Shown here: positions 1 to 9,081 of the stretch, in pieces
How positions within the stretch are numbered: the stretch's first letter is position 1
Layout: each line of letters opens with the position of its first letter
Assembly (NCBI GenBank): GCA_018657625.1
Contig: JABHWU010000127.1
Location: forward strand, 1-42,265
DNA from: Deltaproteobacteria bacterium
GTDB taxonomy: Bacteria > SAR324 > XYD2-FULL-50-16
Direction: 5' to 3'
Length of the DNA: 42,265 nucleotides
Notes under the pieces: generated by a model
The model's input: the letters and a program-made list of their open reading frames with translations, nothing else
What the model was told of the DNA's origin: nothing
Databases searched by the model: none
Translations under genes and position numbers: made by a program

Positions 1-2
1 GA

Positions 3-116
3 CAAACTAAAGGCAGAGGCAAACTCGGCCCTGCAGGAAAAATAAGCGTCCCCATCAAAGACATCTGGCTCTACCCTTTGTCAAAAAAATTTAAACCATT
101 GCTTGCAATTTCATAG
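3..116 (+). other. possible 3' end of a truncated coding region
   Basis: An open frame runs in from the window edge and stops at TAG 114-116. It encodes about 37 residues that are basic and glycine-rich at first (TKGRGKLGPAGK), then read ISVPIKDIWLYPL. A second frame (1-45) is also open but shorter. The first 60 bases look richer in G+C than the following 500. I do not recognise a family. It may be the tail of a gene that starts outside the window, a remnant, or chance. Confidence 0.25.
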
Positions 117-594
117 AGGCACGGAATCACCGAATACTTACAATTTTACGGTTACATCGTGTAGTGCAAGGTCAAAATTTTTACCCATAAAAATAGACAA
201 CATGCTTCATTCACTAAACATGTTTTTTTAACTCCAAAAGCGTATTTACATTGATCATCAATAATTTTCCATCTATTTTTTAGGTAAAGTCTATAATTTC
301 CAGACAATGATTACTAATCCCTGTAAAGATGTCACTTGTCTGAAATTATAAACTTATTACTATTATTGTTTTTATATACCTAAACCGTTCATGGTCTTCA
401 AAGAGCTTAATTATAGAATTGATAAACAAACACCTTAAGATCAATTATTGGTTTTTTATTCTAACCATTGAAAGTACAAGCAAAAAACGGTATGTCTATA
501 TTGACTTAATTTCGATAATTATAATTTGCTTTTTCCAAAAGCTTTAACAATCAATCATATATTTTCAACCAGAAATTATGGTAAAATTTTACAG
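117..594. other. AT-rich intergenic stretch without a recognisable gene
   Basis: I see no supportable coding region between the open frame ending at 116 and the ATG at 595. The only structure is the inverted repeat at 292-350, listed separately, and a perfect 12-bp palindrome (GTAAAATTTTAC, 581-592) directly before the chosen ATG. In DNA this AT-rich the short palindrome may be chance. No clear sigma70 promoter stands out. Confidence 0.5.
292..350. repeat. inverted repeat, arms of 15-16 bp
   Basis: The left arm at 292-307 (TATAATTTCCAGACAA) and right arm at 336-350 (TTGTCTGAAATTATA) are reverse complements apart from one extra C in the left arm. They are separated by 28 bases. A transcript would fold into a long hairpin, but no T-run follows, so a classical terminator is unlikely. 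It could be a regulatory hairpin for the giant-protein gene downstream or a remnant mobile-element end. Confidence 0.55.
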
Positions 595-3500
595 ATGTTA
601 GAGGCACTTCAAAATTCTCAGCACATAGATCAATCACACCAAGTTCCTGAATTAAAAATTCGATTTGTGAGTTTATTGGATAGTCGAATGATCAAAGATA
701 TGGATGAAATCAGGTCTTTGTTGAAGAAAAAAAAATTTACTTCTGATTATTACGAATACAAAGTCACAAATACAACTTTTATTCGACGATTGATTAATAC
801 TAATAGCAAAAATGGGCTGGCAGAGCGTGTTATGGTTGAGGAGAAAATTAACATTAATACCAACCTGAAAGCGATTAGGCAGCTCAATTGGCGAATACTT
901 AAAGATCCTGAAAATGTATTGTTAGTGCAACTCAATCAAGTCAAAGGTGAATCCTGCTGTTTACCGTTGATATTCTCTAACATTTACCAAAATGATCGTG
1001 ATATTCTGGTTAGTGGTATAACCAAAGCAATGCAGGTACAATTAATATCCAAATTAGATCTGAATTTTCAAAAAATTCCAAAAGAAATACTTGATAACCC
1101 GATTACAAAAGGGCAAATCCTGCAAAGATCACGACGTAAAAAAGGGATGCAGGCTACCGCAAGAATTCTTCAGGATTTTCTGGGTTTACCAAAATTAATA
1201 TCAGCCAAAATAATCAATATAGCAGCTGGAAGTCATATTCAACTGAGCGATGCAGAAGCGATCAACATCATTCTTTTGTCTGATCTCGTCACCCGTTATT
1301 CTGGTGTACTCAGAACCTTTCAAAATGATGTTTCTGCTCGTAATGGATCAGTTTCTTTATTTACCGCCCAATTTGTTGAGTTAACTCAAAACATCAGCAC
1401 TAAAAATTTAATTAACCGACTCGGTGATTATCTGGTTGACGAAGAAGAAGGATTCAATGGAACTATAAGCCAAAACAACTCTCAGCTATTTTCTTTTATA
1501 TACAAACGATTGCAACATCTGGATGATAAACGTATTAAAATCGGTGATTTTCATTTAACAAAATCAGGTTTATTTAACATTCTAAAGAGTATGATCATTA
1601 TTGCCCGAAGTCAATTTGACCCTGGCTTATGGCGTCAATGTTTATACTTTTATAAGCCTGATGACGATGAAACCTCTCCCCATTCAAATGAAATAGCTGT
1701 CAATCGGCTGGCTGAAGGTATCAGAAAACAAATAGAAATTCATTACGAAGCTTCTTCTCAAAGCCTCATGGAGGTCCATTTAATCCACAATATTCACAAT
1801 AATACCAACTGTAAGAGGCTCTTAATTGGACAAATGACTTTATCAATAGTGGAACTTGGCATCATTAAATCGAAAATTGCACCAATTTTATATAAAGTTG
1901 ATAAAAACGCCAAAGGCTGGGATACCGTCAGATTGTTTATGGACATAAACTATAAGTCCCATCAATTAATTGGTTCAGCACATTTTGCAGCCAGAGCTTA
2001 TGGTTTTTTAATTGGACGTCGTCTGAGAGAAAATGTTCGGAAATTTCTGAAACCGGGATTAAAAAGCCTCCTGGATAGATTTAACAAAAACTTCTTTGAT
2101 GTATTTTATCAAATCGTGATTTCAGAACCAGGATTACCGGTTTCACGAAATCAATTTGCTGATTGGTTAAAATATAAGCAATATTTTAAAGATGTCACAC
2201 ATTTAGGCTACATCAAAAACACACTGGAGTATAGTTTCGATCCACTCTTTACGGATCCAATTCTATCAGAAAAAGCATTATCACCATTTCCGGCAACTTA
2301 TTCTAAACAGGAATTCGAAAAGGATTACCTTAAATCACGGAAAAAATTCCTGGGCTTTATAGAAAAACTGAACCATTCATATGAAACAACAAATGATAAT
2401 TCTATATTGAAAATTTTTTTAGACCTGATTGAAAAGGGACATTATTTTTTCAACGCCGTTTATTTTAGAAAACAGATAAAAACAACAAAACTATTTAAAA
2501 TTTTAGTCGAAGTCATAAACCAGGCGTGTAAAGGTTTAACTTTCAAACTCGAAAAACAATCTTACCATAATAAAGTTGTTATAAAAATTCCCTTTAATTT
2601 TGACCCTTTACTATCATTTTGCAGCATTTTTGAGATCAAACACGAAAATATAATTCTAACCATTCATTTAATTGCAGTACCAGTCAATTCTTATGAAGAA
2701 CTAAATGGTTTATCTAAAATAGTATCAAAAAACCTCAATTTGCTTTTCAAACATGAATCGAACAAAAAAATTCAAAAATTACTATATGCTTTTAATATTA
2801 TTAGAGAATACAAAATAGCATCTGTAGATTTTTTTCGTTATTTATCAGTGATTGTTGTTGATCGGCAATTAGCATATACGGTCAATAAGATCACACAAAA
2901 TACTAATCAAACGCCAAATTATATCAAAAACCATATCCCAGACAAAGATAAATTGATCATTGGTAATATAAGAGATGTTAATATCGGTGGTTTGATTCAA
3001 AACACAAAGATCGCTAAAAAAGAAATAACAGAGTTTGAGAACTTATCTTCAGGTCAGATTATTCAGGGGATTATTTATTACAAGTCAGCCAATCAGGGAA
3101 TTCGTGAATTAAAGGATCTTATCAATCAGATACAAACATTATTGGACACAATCGCAGTTAATAAACATGATGATGATTACAATACTTTTACTAAACAAAT
3201 CCAAAAATTCAAACAATTGATATCGACACCTATTGAAGATTTCAGTGAAAATATTATTAATTTACTATCAATATTATCCAGAAGAATTCAAAAAACAATC
3301 ACACGTGGTGAATATAATAATGGTGTTTTAACTTCTTTACGGTCTGACTGGGCGATAAATTACCCTGATGAGGATAAAAAATACTATTTTTATAAAAATT
3401 TCATCTCAAAAGAAAGTAATCAAAAAAGTAATTTACTGTTGGAGATAGAAAAAACCAGAGATATCTTGTCTGATGTTACCGGCAAATCCTGCTGGATATT

Positions 3501-3702
3501 CTTACCTGACAATCAAAAAGAACATCAATTGCAACATCTGATGGAGATTGGTACTTTTTTTAAAGAAAAAAATTATAAAATGGCTTTTTATATTAATATA
3601 AAAAGCCTGAGTGAGGATCGAATCAAAACATTAAGTACTGTATTTCTTCCGAGTAATTTTTTCCATTTAGATGGCTTAAAACCAATTAACAAAAATTCAT
3701 AA
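595..3702 (+). CDS. giant protein of unknown family, paralogue A (1035 aa)
   Basis: I do not recognise this family. The protein is hydrophilic and mixed alpha/beta in character, with no signal peptide, membrane segment, Walker motif or obvious catalytic signature, so it is probably cytoplasmic. It is collinear over its whole length with the protein at 4685-7861. In the N-terminal block I count about 61 identical residues of 111. Shared motifs include KDPENVLL, KGES.C.PLIFS, KGMQA..R.LQ, LSDAEAIN/LTDAEAIN, SEPG.P/TEPG.P and IGNIRD (near residue 788). The frame is open from a TTG at 526, but ATG 595 matches the paralogue's start better. Neither start has a good ribosome binding site. It ends 9 bases before the convergent M23 lipoprotein gene. 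Confidence 0.8.
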   Translation: MLEALQNSQHIDQSHQVPELKIRFVSLLDSRMIKDMDEIRSLLKKKKFTSDYYEYKVTNTTFIRRLINTNSKNGLAERVMVEEKININTNLKAIRQLNWRILKDPENVLLVQLNQVKGESCCLPLIFSNIYQNDRDILVSGITKAMQVQLISKLDLNFQKIPKEILDNPITKGQILQRSRRKKGMQATARILQDFLGLPKLISAKIINIAAGSHIQLSDAEAINIILLSDLVTRYSGVLRTFQNDVSARNGSVSLFTAQFVELTQNISTKNLINRLGDYLVDEEEGFNGTISQNNSQLFSFIYKRLQHLDDKRIKIGDFHLTKSGLFNILKSMIIIARSQFDPGLWRQCLYFYKPDDDETSPHSNEIAVNRLAEGIRKQIEIHYEASSQSLMEVHLIHNIHNNTNCKRLLIGQMTLSIVELGIIKSKIAPILYKVDKNAKGWDTVRLFMDINYKSHQLIGSAHFAARAYGFLIGRRLRENVRKFLKPGLKSLLDRFNKNFFDVFYQIVISEPGLPVSRNQFADWLKYKQYFKDVTHLGYIKNTLEYSFDPLFTDPILSEKALSPFPATYSKQEFEKDYLKSRKKFLGFIEKLNHSYETTNDNSILKIFLDLIEKGHYFFNAVYFRKQIKTTKLFKILVEVINQACKGLTFKLEKQSYHNKVVIKIPFNFDPLLSFCSIFEIKHENIILTIHLIAVPVNSYEELNGLSKIVSKNLNLLFKHESNKKIQKLLYAFNIIREYKIASVDFFRYLSVIVVDRQLAYTVNKITQNTNQTPNYIKNHIPDKDKLIIGNIRDVNIGGLIQNTKIAKKEITEFENLSSGQIIQGIIYYKSANQGIRELKDLINQIQTLLDTIAVNKHDDDYNTFTKQIQKFKQLISTPIEDFSENIINLLSILSRRIQKTITRGEYNNGVLTSLRSDWAINYPDEDKKYYFYKNFISKESNQKSNLLLEIEKTRDILSDVTGKSCWIFLPDNQKEHQLQHLMEIGTFFKEKNYKMAFYINIKSLSEDRIKTLSTVFLPSNFFHLDGLKPINKNS

Positions 3703-3711
3703 TCGTCATTC

Positions 3712-4401
3712 TCATCGAGCTTGAAGGTATCTTAAAGGATTTATCGGTTTACCATTCTTTTGAATTTCAAAATGTAAATGTATTCCACTGGATATACCGG
3801 TTGATCCCATGTAAGCAATTTTTTGTCCCTGATTTACATATTGATTTTTATCAACGTATAAAGTTTGATTATGGGCGTATAATGTCTTAAAACCGTTACC
3901 GTGATTTATAATCAGCACTTTTCCATAACCCTTTTTCCATCCTTTAAATTCGATAGTACCACTAGCTGACGCAACAATTTTCCGGCCATTATCTTTCGTA
4001 ATATCAATGCCATCATGCTTTCTCCCGTGTCTGGTACCATAACCTGATGAAATAACACCTTTAGCAGGCCATATAAATTGAAGTCTTGGAACCGGTTTGT
4101 GACTGCTTTTTGTAACATGCCTGACACCGGGTATAAATATTTTCATCCCCGGCACTAAATCCTCTGAATCGTAGATATCGTTTTTCTTTTGAATGATATT
4201 TAAGGAAACAGAGTATTTGGAAGAAATTTTTTCCAGTGTATCTTCATGTTTAAATGTATGCCAAAATCCAATTTCCGGGAGTGCTTCTTTTTGACTAATG
4301 GAACATCCATTTAAAATCAGCACGCTGATAACCATCAATAATAAGCCACTGATACGAACGTATTTAATATCAGAGGTGAATTTTATTCTTAAAAAAATCA
4401 T
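3712..4401 (-). CDS. LysM and M23 peptidase lipoprotein (NlpD/EnvC-like)
   Basis: This is an envelope protein expected to bind or cut peptidoglycan. The N-terminus has a hydrophobic segment ending in a lipobox (LILNGC, Cys 33 from ATG 4401), so it is probably a lipoprotein. A short LysM-like segment follows (EDTLEKISSKYSVS...GMKIFIP). The C-terminal half is an M23 (LytM) domain with SGYGTRHGRKHDGIDI and the HxH motif IHLHFEI. Both zinc-ligand motifs (H...D and HxH) are present, so catalysis looks possible, unlike in degenerate NlpD proteins. An in-frame TTG at 4407 is an alternative start. It sits between two giant paralogues on the opposite strand. The 283 bases upstream are shared with the divergent gene at 4685 and presumably hold both promoters. 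Confidence 0.88.
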   Translation of the reverse strand: MIFLRIKFTSDIKYVRISGLLLMVISVLILNGCSISQKEALPEIGFWHTFKHEDTLEKISSKYSVSLNIIQKKNDIYDSEDLVPGMKIFIPGVRHVTKSSHKPVPRLQFIWPAKGVISSGYGTRHGRKHDGIDITKDNGRKIVASASGTIEFKGWKKGYGKVLIINHGNGFKTLYAHNQTLYVDKNQYVNQGQKIAYMGSTGISSGIHLHFEIQKNGKPINPLRYLQAR

Positions 4402-4684
4402 ATTCAAAATAAGTTTTGTGAGGCTTTTTTAAAATACTGGAAATTTTTTATCTTTTTTGTGCAAATAACATGCTATACCTACTAAGAAATTATCAACACT
4501 AATTTTTTTAATTTCGAATTCCCACACTTCTATCAATATGCTAACATATTCTATATGATACTATTAAAATTTTGATTAACTACTTGAAATTCTGTTTGGC
4601 AAAAAGACCATTTTTTCAACATATTTTTTATTCCAATTATACTCAAAGATAACTTAATAAATAGTTTGAATTGTTTTTATCAAT

Positions 4685-7600
4685 ATGAGTCAAAAACCAC
4701 CTAATAAAGATAAACCTACTCAAGTTTCATTATTGGAAAGTGACGATACCAGTTCTCTTGATTTGAAAATCTGTTTTGTAAGTTTGGTAGATGCCAGGCA
4801 AATCGAAGGTATCGATATCTTGCGACAGGTTTTAGAAAGGTATCATTTTACGGTGGAAAATTTCGAATATAAATTAACTTCAAAAATTGAAGTCAGAAAA
4901 CCAATTAATCCCAAAATAAAAAATGGTCCTTCTGAAAAAGTAATTGTTGAGGAAAGAGTTAATATTAATACGCAGCTAAAAACACTGCGACAACTGAGTT
5001 GGCGAGTATCAAAAGATCCGGAAAATGTTCTTCTCCTGCAAATCAGCCGTACCAAGGGTGAGTCATTATGTGTTCCTCTAATATTTTCTAAGATTTTAAA
5101 TGATAAAAAGCAAATTTTAGTCACTGGAATCACAAACAGAATCAAATTACAATTAACTGCTAAACCAGATTTAAGCTTAAAAAAAATACCCTTAGCCATT
5201 CTACAAAATGAAGCTTGCAAAATTGATTTGATCAAACGGTCAAAACGATTAAAAGGGATGCAGGCGGCTATGCGAGAACTTCAGGAAATAACAAGCTTTC
5301 CAAAAGATCTAAAAGACAAAATATTAGGAATTATTACCGGTAAAAAAATTGAATTAACCGATGCGGAAGCAATTAATCTATTACTGCTTTCTGATTTACA
5401 TAATCGGTATTCAACAATGTTCCAAAATTTCCAGCAAGAAGTTGTTACTCAGGCGTCTCCGGTGCCGGCTCTAACAAAACAATTTATTGAATTAACCCAG
5501 GGTATTAAAACTTCAATATTGGTTTCGAAATTAGCACCCTATTTAGGAGAAAATGCAGATCGTTGTAAAAAAAATGAGCATATATTTTCTCTCTTATATA
5601 GAAATTTAAAAAGATTAGAAGATAAAAAAATAACTCGGGATGGCATTATTTTAAGTCATACCTCTCTTTTTAATGAAATTAAAAGTCTTTTTTTATTAAC
5701 GAGAAGTCAACAAGATCCTTTTTTATGGGATAAATGCTTATTTTTCATGGATGTCAAAGATGAGGAAACGTCTTCGGGGCAAAATCAGAAGACAATTGAA
5801 CAGTTGACAAACAGTTGTAAAAGTAAACTGGTCAAAACACATACTGCTTCGTCAAAAAATTTATTTGAACAATACCTGATCAATAATATTCAAAACTACT
5901 GCATTGGAAAAAAAGTATGGTTACCGGATAAATATCTCTCCAAATATGAATATGGATTAATTAATAGTGCCGTCCTACCTCAATTGCATTTCAGATTTGC
6001 CAAGGGTACCAGTCAAAAAATAGAAAAAGGCCTTTTTGTTGATAAACTACCTCCTGTAGGAAAGCTGTACAATTCTATCCATTTTGTTTCAAGATCCTAT
6101 GGAAGCTTAATTCACAATCGTCTATTGAATAATACACGACAGGTCATTGAACAAGGATATAGTAATCTTTTGAAACGATATAGAAATCTGTTTTTTGATA
6201 TTTTTTATAGCAGAGTAGTAACCGAACCTGGTTTTCCAATACCCCGACGGACTTTCCTGCTATTTCTCCAAAAAAGCAACTTTATTCGAAAACCTAAAGA
6301 AATTGGCTATACAAATCCAAAGTTAGACATCATTGCTGATGAACTATTAACGGAAAAGATTATCCAGGGTAGTAAAGAATCATTATTTAAAGCGAATATT
6401 GATAATGATGCTTTCAATAAAGAGTATGCTAAATCAAGGATACAGTTTTTTTCATTTATTAAAAGTATTGAAGATTTAAGTAAAAGAGAGGAAGCGTATA
6501 ACCCTGCAAAAATATTCATAGAAGTCGCTCAGAAAGGGAAGTATAATTTTCGCTCATCTTATTTCAGAAAACACCTCAGAAACACATTCTTATATGAAGA
6601 GCTAAATGAAATCGTCATTAATTCCTGCTCAGAAATAAAAACAATTATTGCATCAACGGCGATTAACAATAAAGTTGTACTCCAAATACCATCTAAATTT
6701 GATTCAATACTATTTATTGGTAATGTTTTTAAGTTATCGATCAATCAAAAAGATGTCTCTCTTTTTTTACTCAGTGCTACTGGTGATACTGAAACTTTCA
6801 ATAGTATCTCCAGAAATTTCTCGCACAACTTTGGTTTACATCTAAAAGCTGAAGATACAGCTGAAAGGAAAGGGTTGATACAAGCAATGCGCTTATTGCA
6901 GGAATATCAAAAAAATTCGATTGAATATATTCGAAATATCTCAATAATCTTATTAGACCGGCATATCCAAAATTTATTAATTGCGGAAAAAGAAAAAAAT
7001 AAGTTGACACCCGGCCATATAAAATACTATTTCAGCGACCATGAAAAACTGGCCATTGGAAACATCAGGGACATGAACCTCAGTAACGTCTTTCAATACA
7101 AGACTAAAGGAAGTAAGCAGGAAATCGGTTTGGATAATTATTCATTCGGACAATTTTTACAATCGATGCACTATTTTGAAGAGGCAAAACATGATCTTAA
7201 TTCTCGACGAGATGTTCTCAAAAAAGTGTTGGATCTATTAAACAAGTTTTCAGAGAAGCTAAAAAGCACTGAAAAATGGAAATCATATTATCAAATAATC
7301 AAACAATTTGATAATATGATTTCAGTTCCTATCAGCTCTTTTGATAATAAACTTCTGAACTTAATTTCTATCTCAAGTAACAAGATAAAAAAACTGGTTG
7401 ATAAAGAAGAGTATAAAGACGGAATCATCGGATTGTTACATGCCGAATGGAAAAGAAGAAACCCCGAAAATCAGAAAGAAATTTACTTTTTTACACCATT
7501 TTTAAGTTTACAAGGATCCATTAAAGAAAACGTTGTCTTAAAAATAAGAACCGCCTGTGAACTTATCATAAAATTTGATCAAAAAAAGTGTATTTTATTT

Positions 7601-7861
7601 TTTCCTGAAGGGGCTAAGGATCATCAGATTAATCAAATGTTTGAAATAGATGCATTCATTAAGAAAAACTTTAATGAGTTAAATGTTTTCGTTGAAACAC
7701 ATGTTTTATCCGAAGATCATATCGATGAACTCTGTAAAACCTTTCACCCTAAAAACTATTTTGTTATCGATAAATTAGTGCCTGTGAATTATGAAATGAA
7801 AATCTCAAAGGAATTGGAAAAAATACTTAACAAATCTACACCAAAATCTAAATCAGCCTAA
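4685..7861 (+). CDS. giant protein of unknown family, paralogue B (1058 aa)
   Basis: This is the full-length paralogue of the protein at 595-3702, and its family is unknown to me. The N-terminal 25 residues are polar and not shared. From LDLKICFVSLVDAR onward it aligns end to end with paralogue A, without large insertions. The IGNIRD motif lies near residue 791 here and near 788 in A. Most conserved are residues 26-140, a middle block around HFVSRSYGSLI...FFDIFYSRVVTEPGFP, the segment around GNIRDMN, and the C-terminal LSED. There is no signal peptide or membrane helix. The start is ATG without a Shine-Dalgarno. It ends about 160 bases before the convergent zinc-cluster gene. The pair looks like an old duplication in which both copies stayed intact, so both are probably used. 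Confidence 0.85.
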   Translation: MSQKPPNKDKPTQVSLLESDDTSSLDLKICFVSLVDARQIEGIDILRQVLERYHFTVENFEYKLTSKIEVRKPINPKIKNGPSEKVIVEERVNINTQLKTLRQLSWRVSKDPENVLLLQISRTKGESLCVPLIFSKILNDKKQILVTGITNRIKLQLTAKPDLSLKKIPLAILQNEACKIDLIKRSKRLKGMQAAMRELQEITSFPKDLKDKILGIITGKKIELTDAEAINLLLLSDLHNRYSTMFQNFQQEVVTQASPVPALTKQFIELTQGIKTSILVSKLAPYLGENADRCKKNEHIFSLLYRNLKRLEDKKITRDGIILSHTSLFNEIKSLFLLTRSQQDPFLWDKCLFFMDVKDEETSSGQNQKTIEQLTNSCKSKLVKTHTASSKNLFEQYLINNIQNYCIGKKVWLPDKYLSKYEYGLINSAVLPQLHFRFAKGTSQKIEKGLFVDKLPPVGKLYNSIHFVSRSYGSLIHNRLLNNTRQVIEQGYSNLLKRYRNLFFDIFYSRVVTEPGFPIPRRTFLLFLQKSNFIRKPKEIGYTNPKLDIIADELLTEKIIQGSKESLFKANIDNDAFNKEYAKSRIQFFSFIKSIEDLSKREEAYNPAKIFIEVAQKGKYNFRSSYFRKHLRNTFLYEELNEIVINSCSEIKTIIASTAINNKVVLQIPSKFDSILFIGNVFKLSINQKDVSLFLLSATGDTETFNSISRNFSHNFGLHLKAEDTAERKGLIQAMRLLQEYQKNSIEYIRNISIILLDRHIQNLLIAEKEKNKLTPGHIKYYFSDHEKLAIGNIRDMNLSNVFQYKTKGSKQEIGLDNYSFGQFLQSMHYFEEAKHDLNSRRDVLKKVLDLLNKFSEKLKSTEKWKSYYQIIKQFDNMISVPISSFDNKLLNLISISSNKIKKLVDKEEYKDGIIGLLHAEWKRRNPENQKEIYFFTPFLSLQGSIKENVVLKIRTACELIIKFDQKKCILFFPEGAKDHQINQMFEIDAFIKKNFNELNVFVETHVLSEDHIDELCKTFHPKNYFVIDKLVPVNYEMKISKELEKILNKSTPKSKSA

Positions 7862-8019
7862 TATTGTTAGTTTCTAATAAAATTCTGTTCAATGATAAAG
7901 GTTCTATTTAATTTTCAATCAGACACACAAAGCTAAAAATAACTACTGGAAAATATCAAATATAATTAGTCTGTTGAATCGTAATATCATCCCATCACAA
8001 AGTTACTTCACCATGGATA

Positions 8020-8862
8020 CTAATTTTGATTATAATATTTTTTGGCATATTTCGATAGGTTTTCCTCTGCGTAGGATTTCACTTCTGCATGTTTTCGATA
8101 TTCCCCCATCGCTTTCAATTTAAGGAATTCAGGTGCAGCGCTGTTTTTAGGAAATTGTTTAACATATCTTAAAGCCTGATTATTTTTTAATAATTTTGCA
8201 ATTAAGTAAGTAAAATAGCGCCCCAGACCAAATGCTAAATCATCAAATGGTGTATGCCCATTCGTGTTTTCCAAATCATACCTTGAAAAAACTTCAGACA
8301 CAACTAACTGCCCTCCAAAATAAGGTATGAACCAACTATTAACAATCTCAGGGTAAGTGAAAATAGTCTTATCCCTAAAAAACACCGGAAAAAAAGACTG
8401 TATGAATAAATCTAATGATTCATCTGTACCGTCGACAGTTTTGTGTCCCTGAATTTCAGATAATTGTAGAATGGGAATCCATTGAATATCAGGAGTTTCT
8501 TTTGGTAAGGACCAGTATTTTGAAATAAAAGCCGAAATTGGTTCTAAATTCTGCAATGTAAATCCAGGTAATGTAAGATCGGGTTTACAAAACTCACAAA
8601 TTCTAGTCTTTTTTTCCGAATTATTCAATATAGGGAATCTGCAATTGAAGCAAATCTGGTCTTTATCTTTGTAGCATTGCTGACAAACTGCTGTTTCATG
8701 ACCTTCAAAACGAGACATATTCGGCCAGATCTGCTTATTACAATAATGACACAATACAGGCTTTTGTTCGCTCATTTTTTCGGCACAATGAATACAAAGG
8801 GCTTTATACCCGTAATCAGCAATGTTATCTTCGGTTAACAATCCACATTTTTCACATTTCAT
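8020..8862 (-). CDS. protein with three N-terminal zinc-binding clusters, function unknown
   Basis: The first 95 residues carry twelve cysteines in six CxxC pairs: C3/C6 with C23/C26, C38/C41 with C60/C63, and C71/C74 with C89/C92. This is a LIM- or zinc-ribbon-like arrangement of three four-cysteine sites. The remaining 185 residues form an uncharacterised domain rich in aromatic residues. It has no HExxH protease motif, so it is not a DA1-type peptidase. No signal peptide is present, so it probably stays in the cytoplasm. It is a single gene, convergent with giant paralogue B and divergent from ettA. The open frame and cysteine spacing make it a real gene. The function is not inferable. Confidence 0.8.
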   Translation of the reverse strand: MKCEKCGLLTEDNIADYGYKALCIHCAEKMSEQKPVLCHYCNKQIWPNMSRFEGHETAVCQQCYKDKDQICFNCRFPILNNSEKKTRICEFCKPDLTLPGFTLQNLEPISAFISKYWSLPKETPDIQWIPILQLSEIQGHKTVDGTDESLDLFIQSFFPVFFRDKTIFTYPEIVNSWFIPYFGGQLVVSEVFSRYDLENTNGHTPFDDLAFGLGRYFTYLIAKLLKNNQALRYVKQFPKNSAAPEFLKLKAMGEYRKHAEVKSYAEENLSKYAKKYYNQN

Positions 8863-8996
8863 CGATAGCTCATTCTAAATTGGAGTCTATTGTTGATTCT
8901 TAAAAGTTCAACAAATTCAGATGATGGTTGATATTTATCTTACAATTCTGATATTTATTATCTTAAATTGCAATTAGCTTTTAATAAAAGAATTTG

Positions 8997-9035
8997 AGGC
9001 TATTTTAGGCTATTCAGTAATTTAACAGTCTGTTA
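8997..9035. promoter_or_regulatory. candidate operator upstream of ettA
   Basis: Two direct copies of AGGCTATT lie at 8997-9004 and 9007-9014, exactly ten bases apart, about one helical turn. A perfect 13-bp palindrome, TAACAGTCTGTTA, follows at 9023-9035. It overlaps TTAACA (9022-9027), which could be a -35 element for ettA. A -10 is ambiguous in the following CATACTTTATTAT. The grouping suggests regulator binding but has no direct support. Confidence 0.35.
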
Positions 9036-9081
9036 CATACCATACTTTATTATCATTCAACAAAAATAACGGGAGTAAATA

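Noticed and set aside
526..594. Upstream extension of giant paralogue A from a TTG
   Set aside because: No ribosome binding site precedes it, and alignment with paralogue B supports ATG 595.
8020..8862. DA1-type LIM peptidase
   Set aside because: The HExxH-type metalloprotease motif expected in that family is absent.
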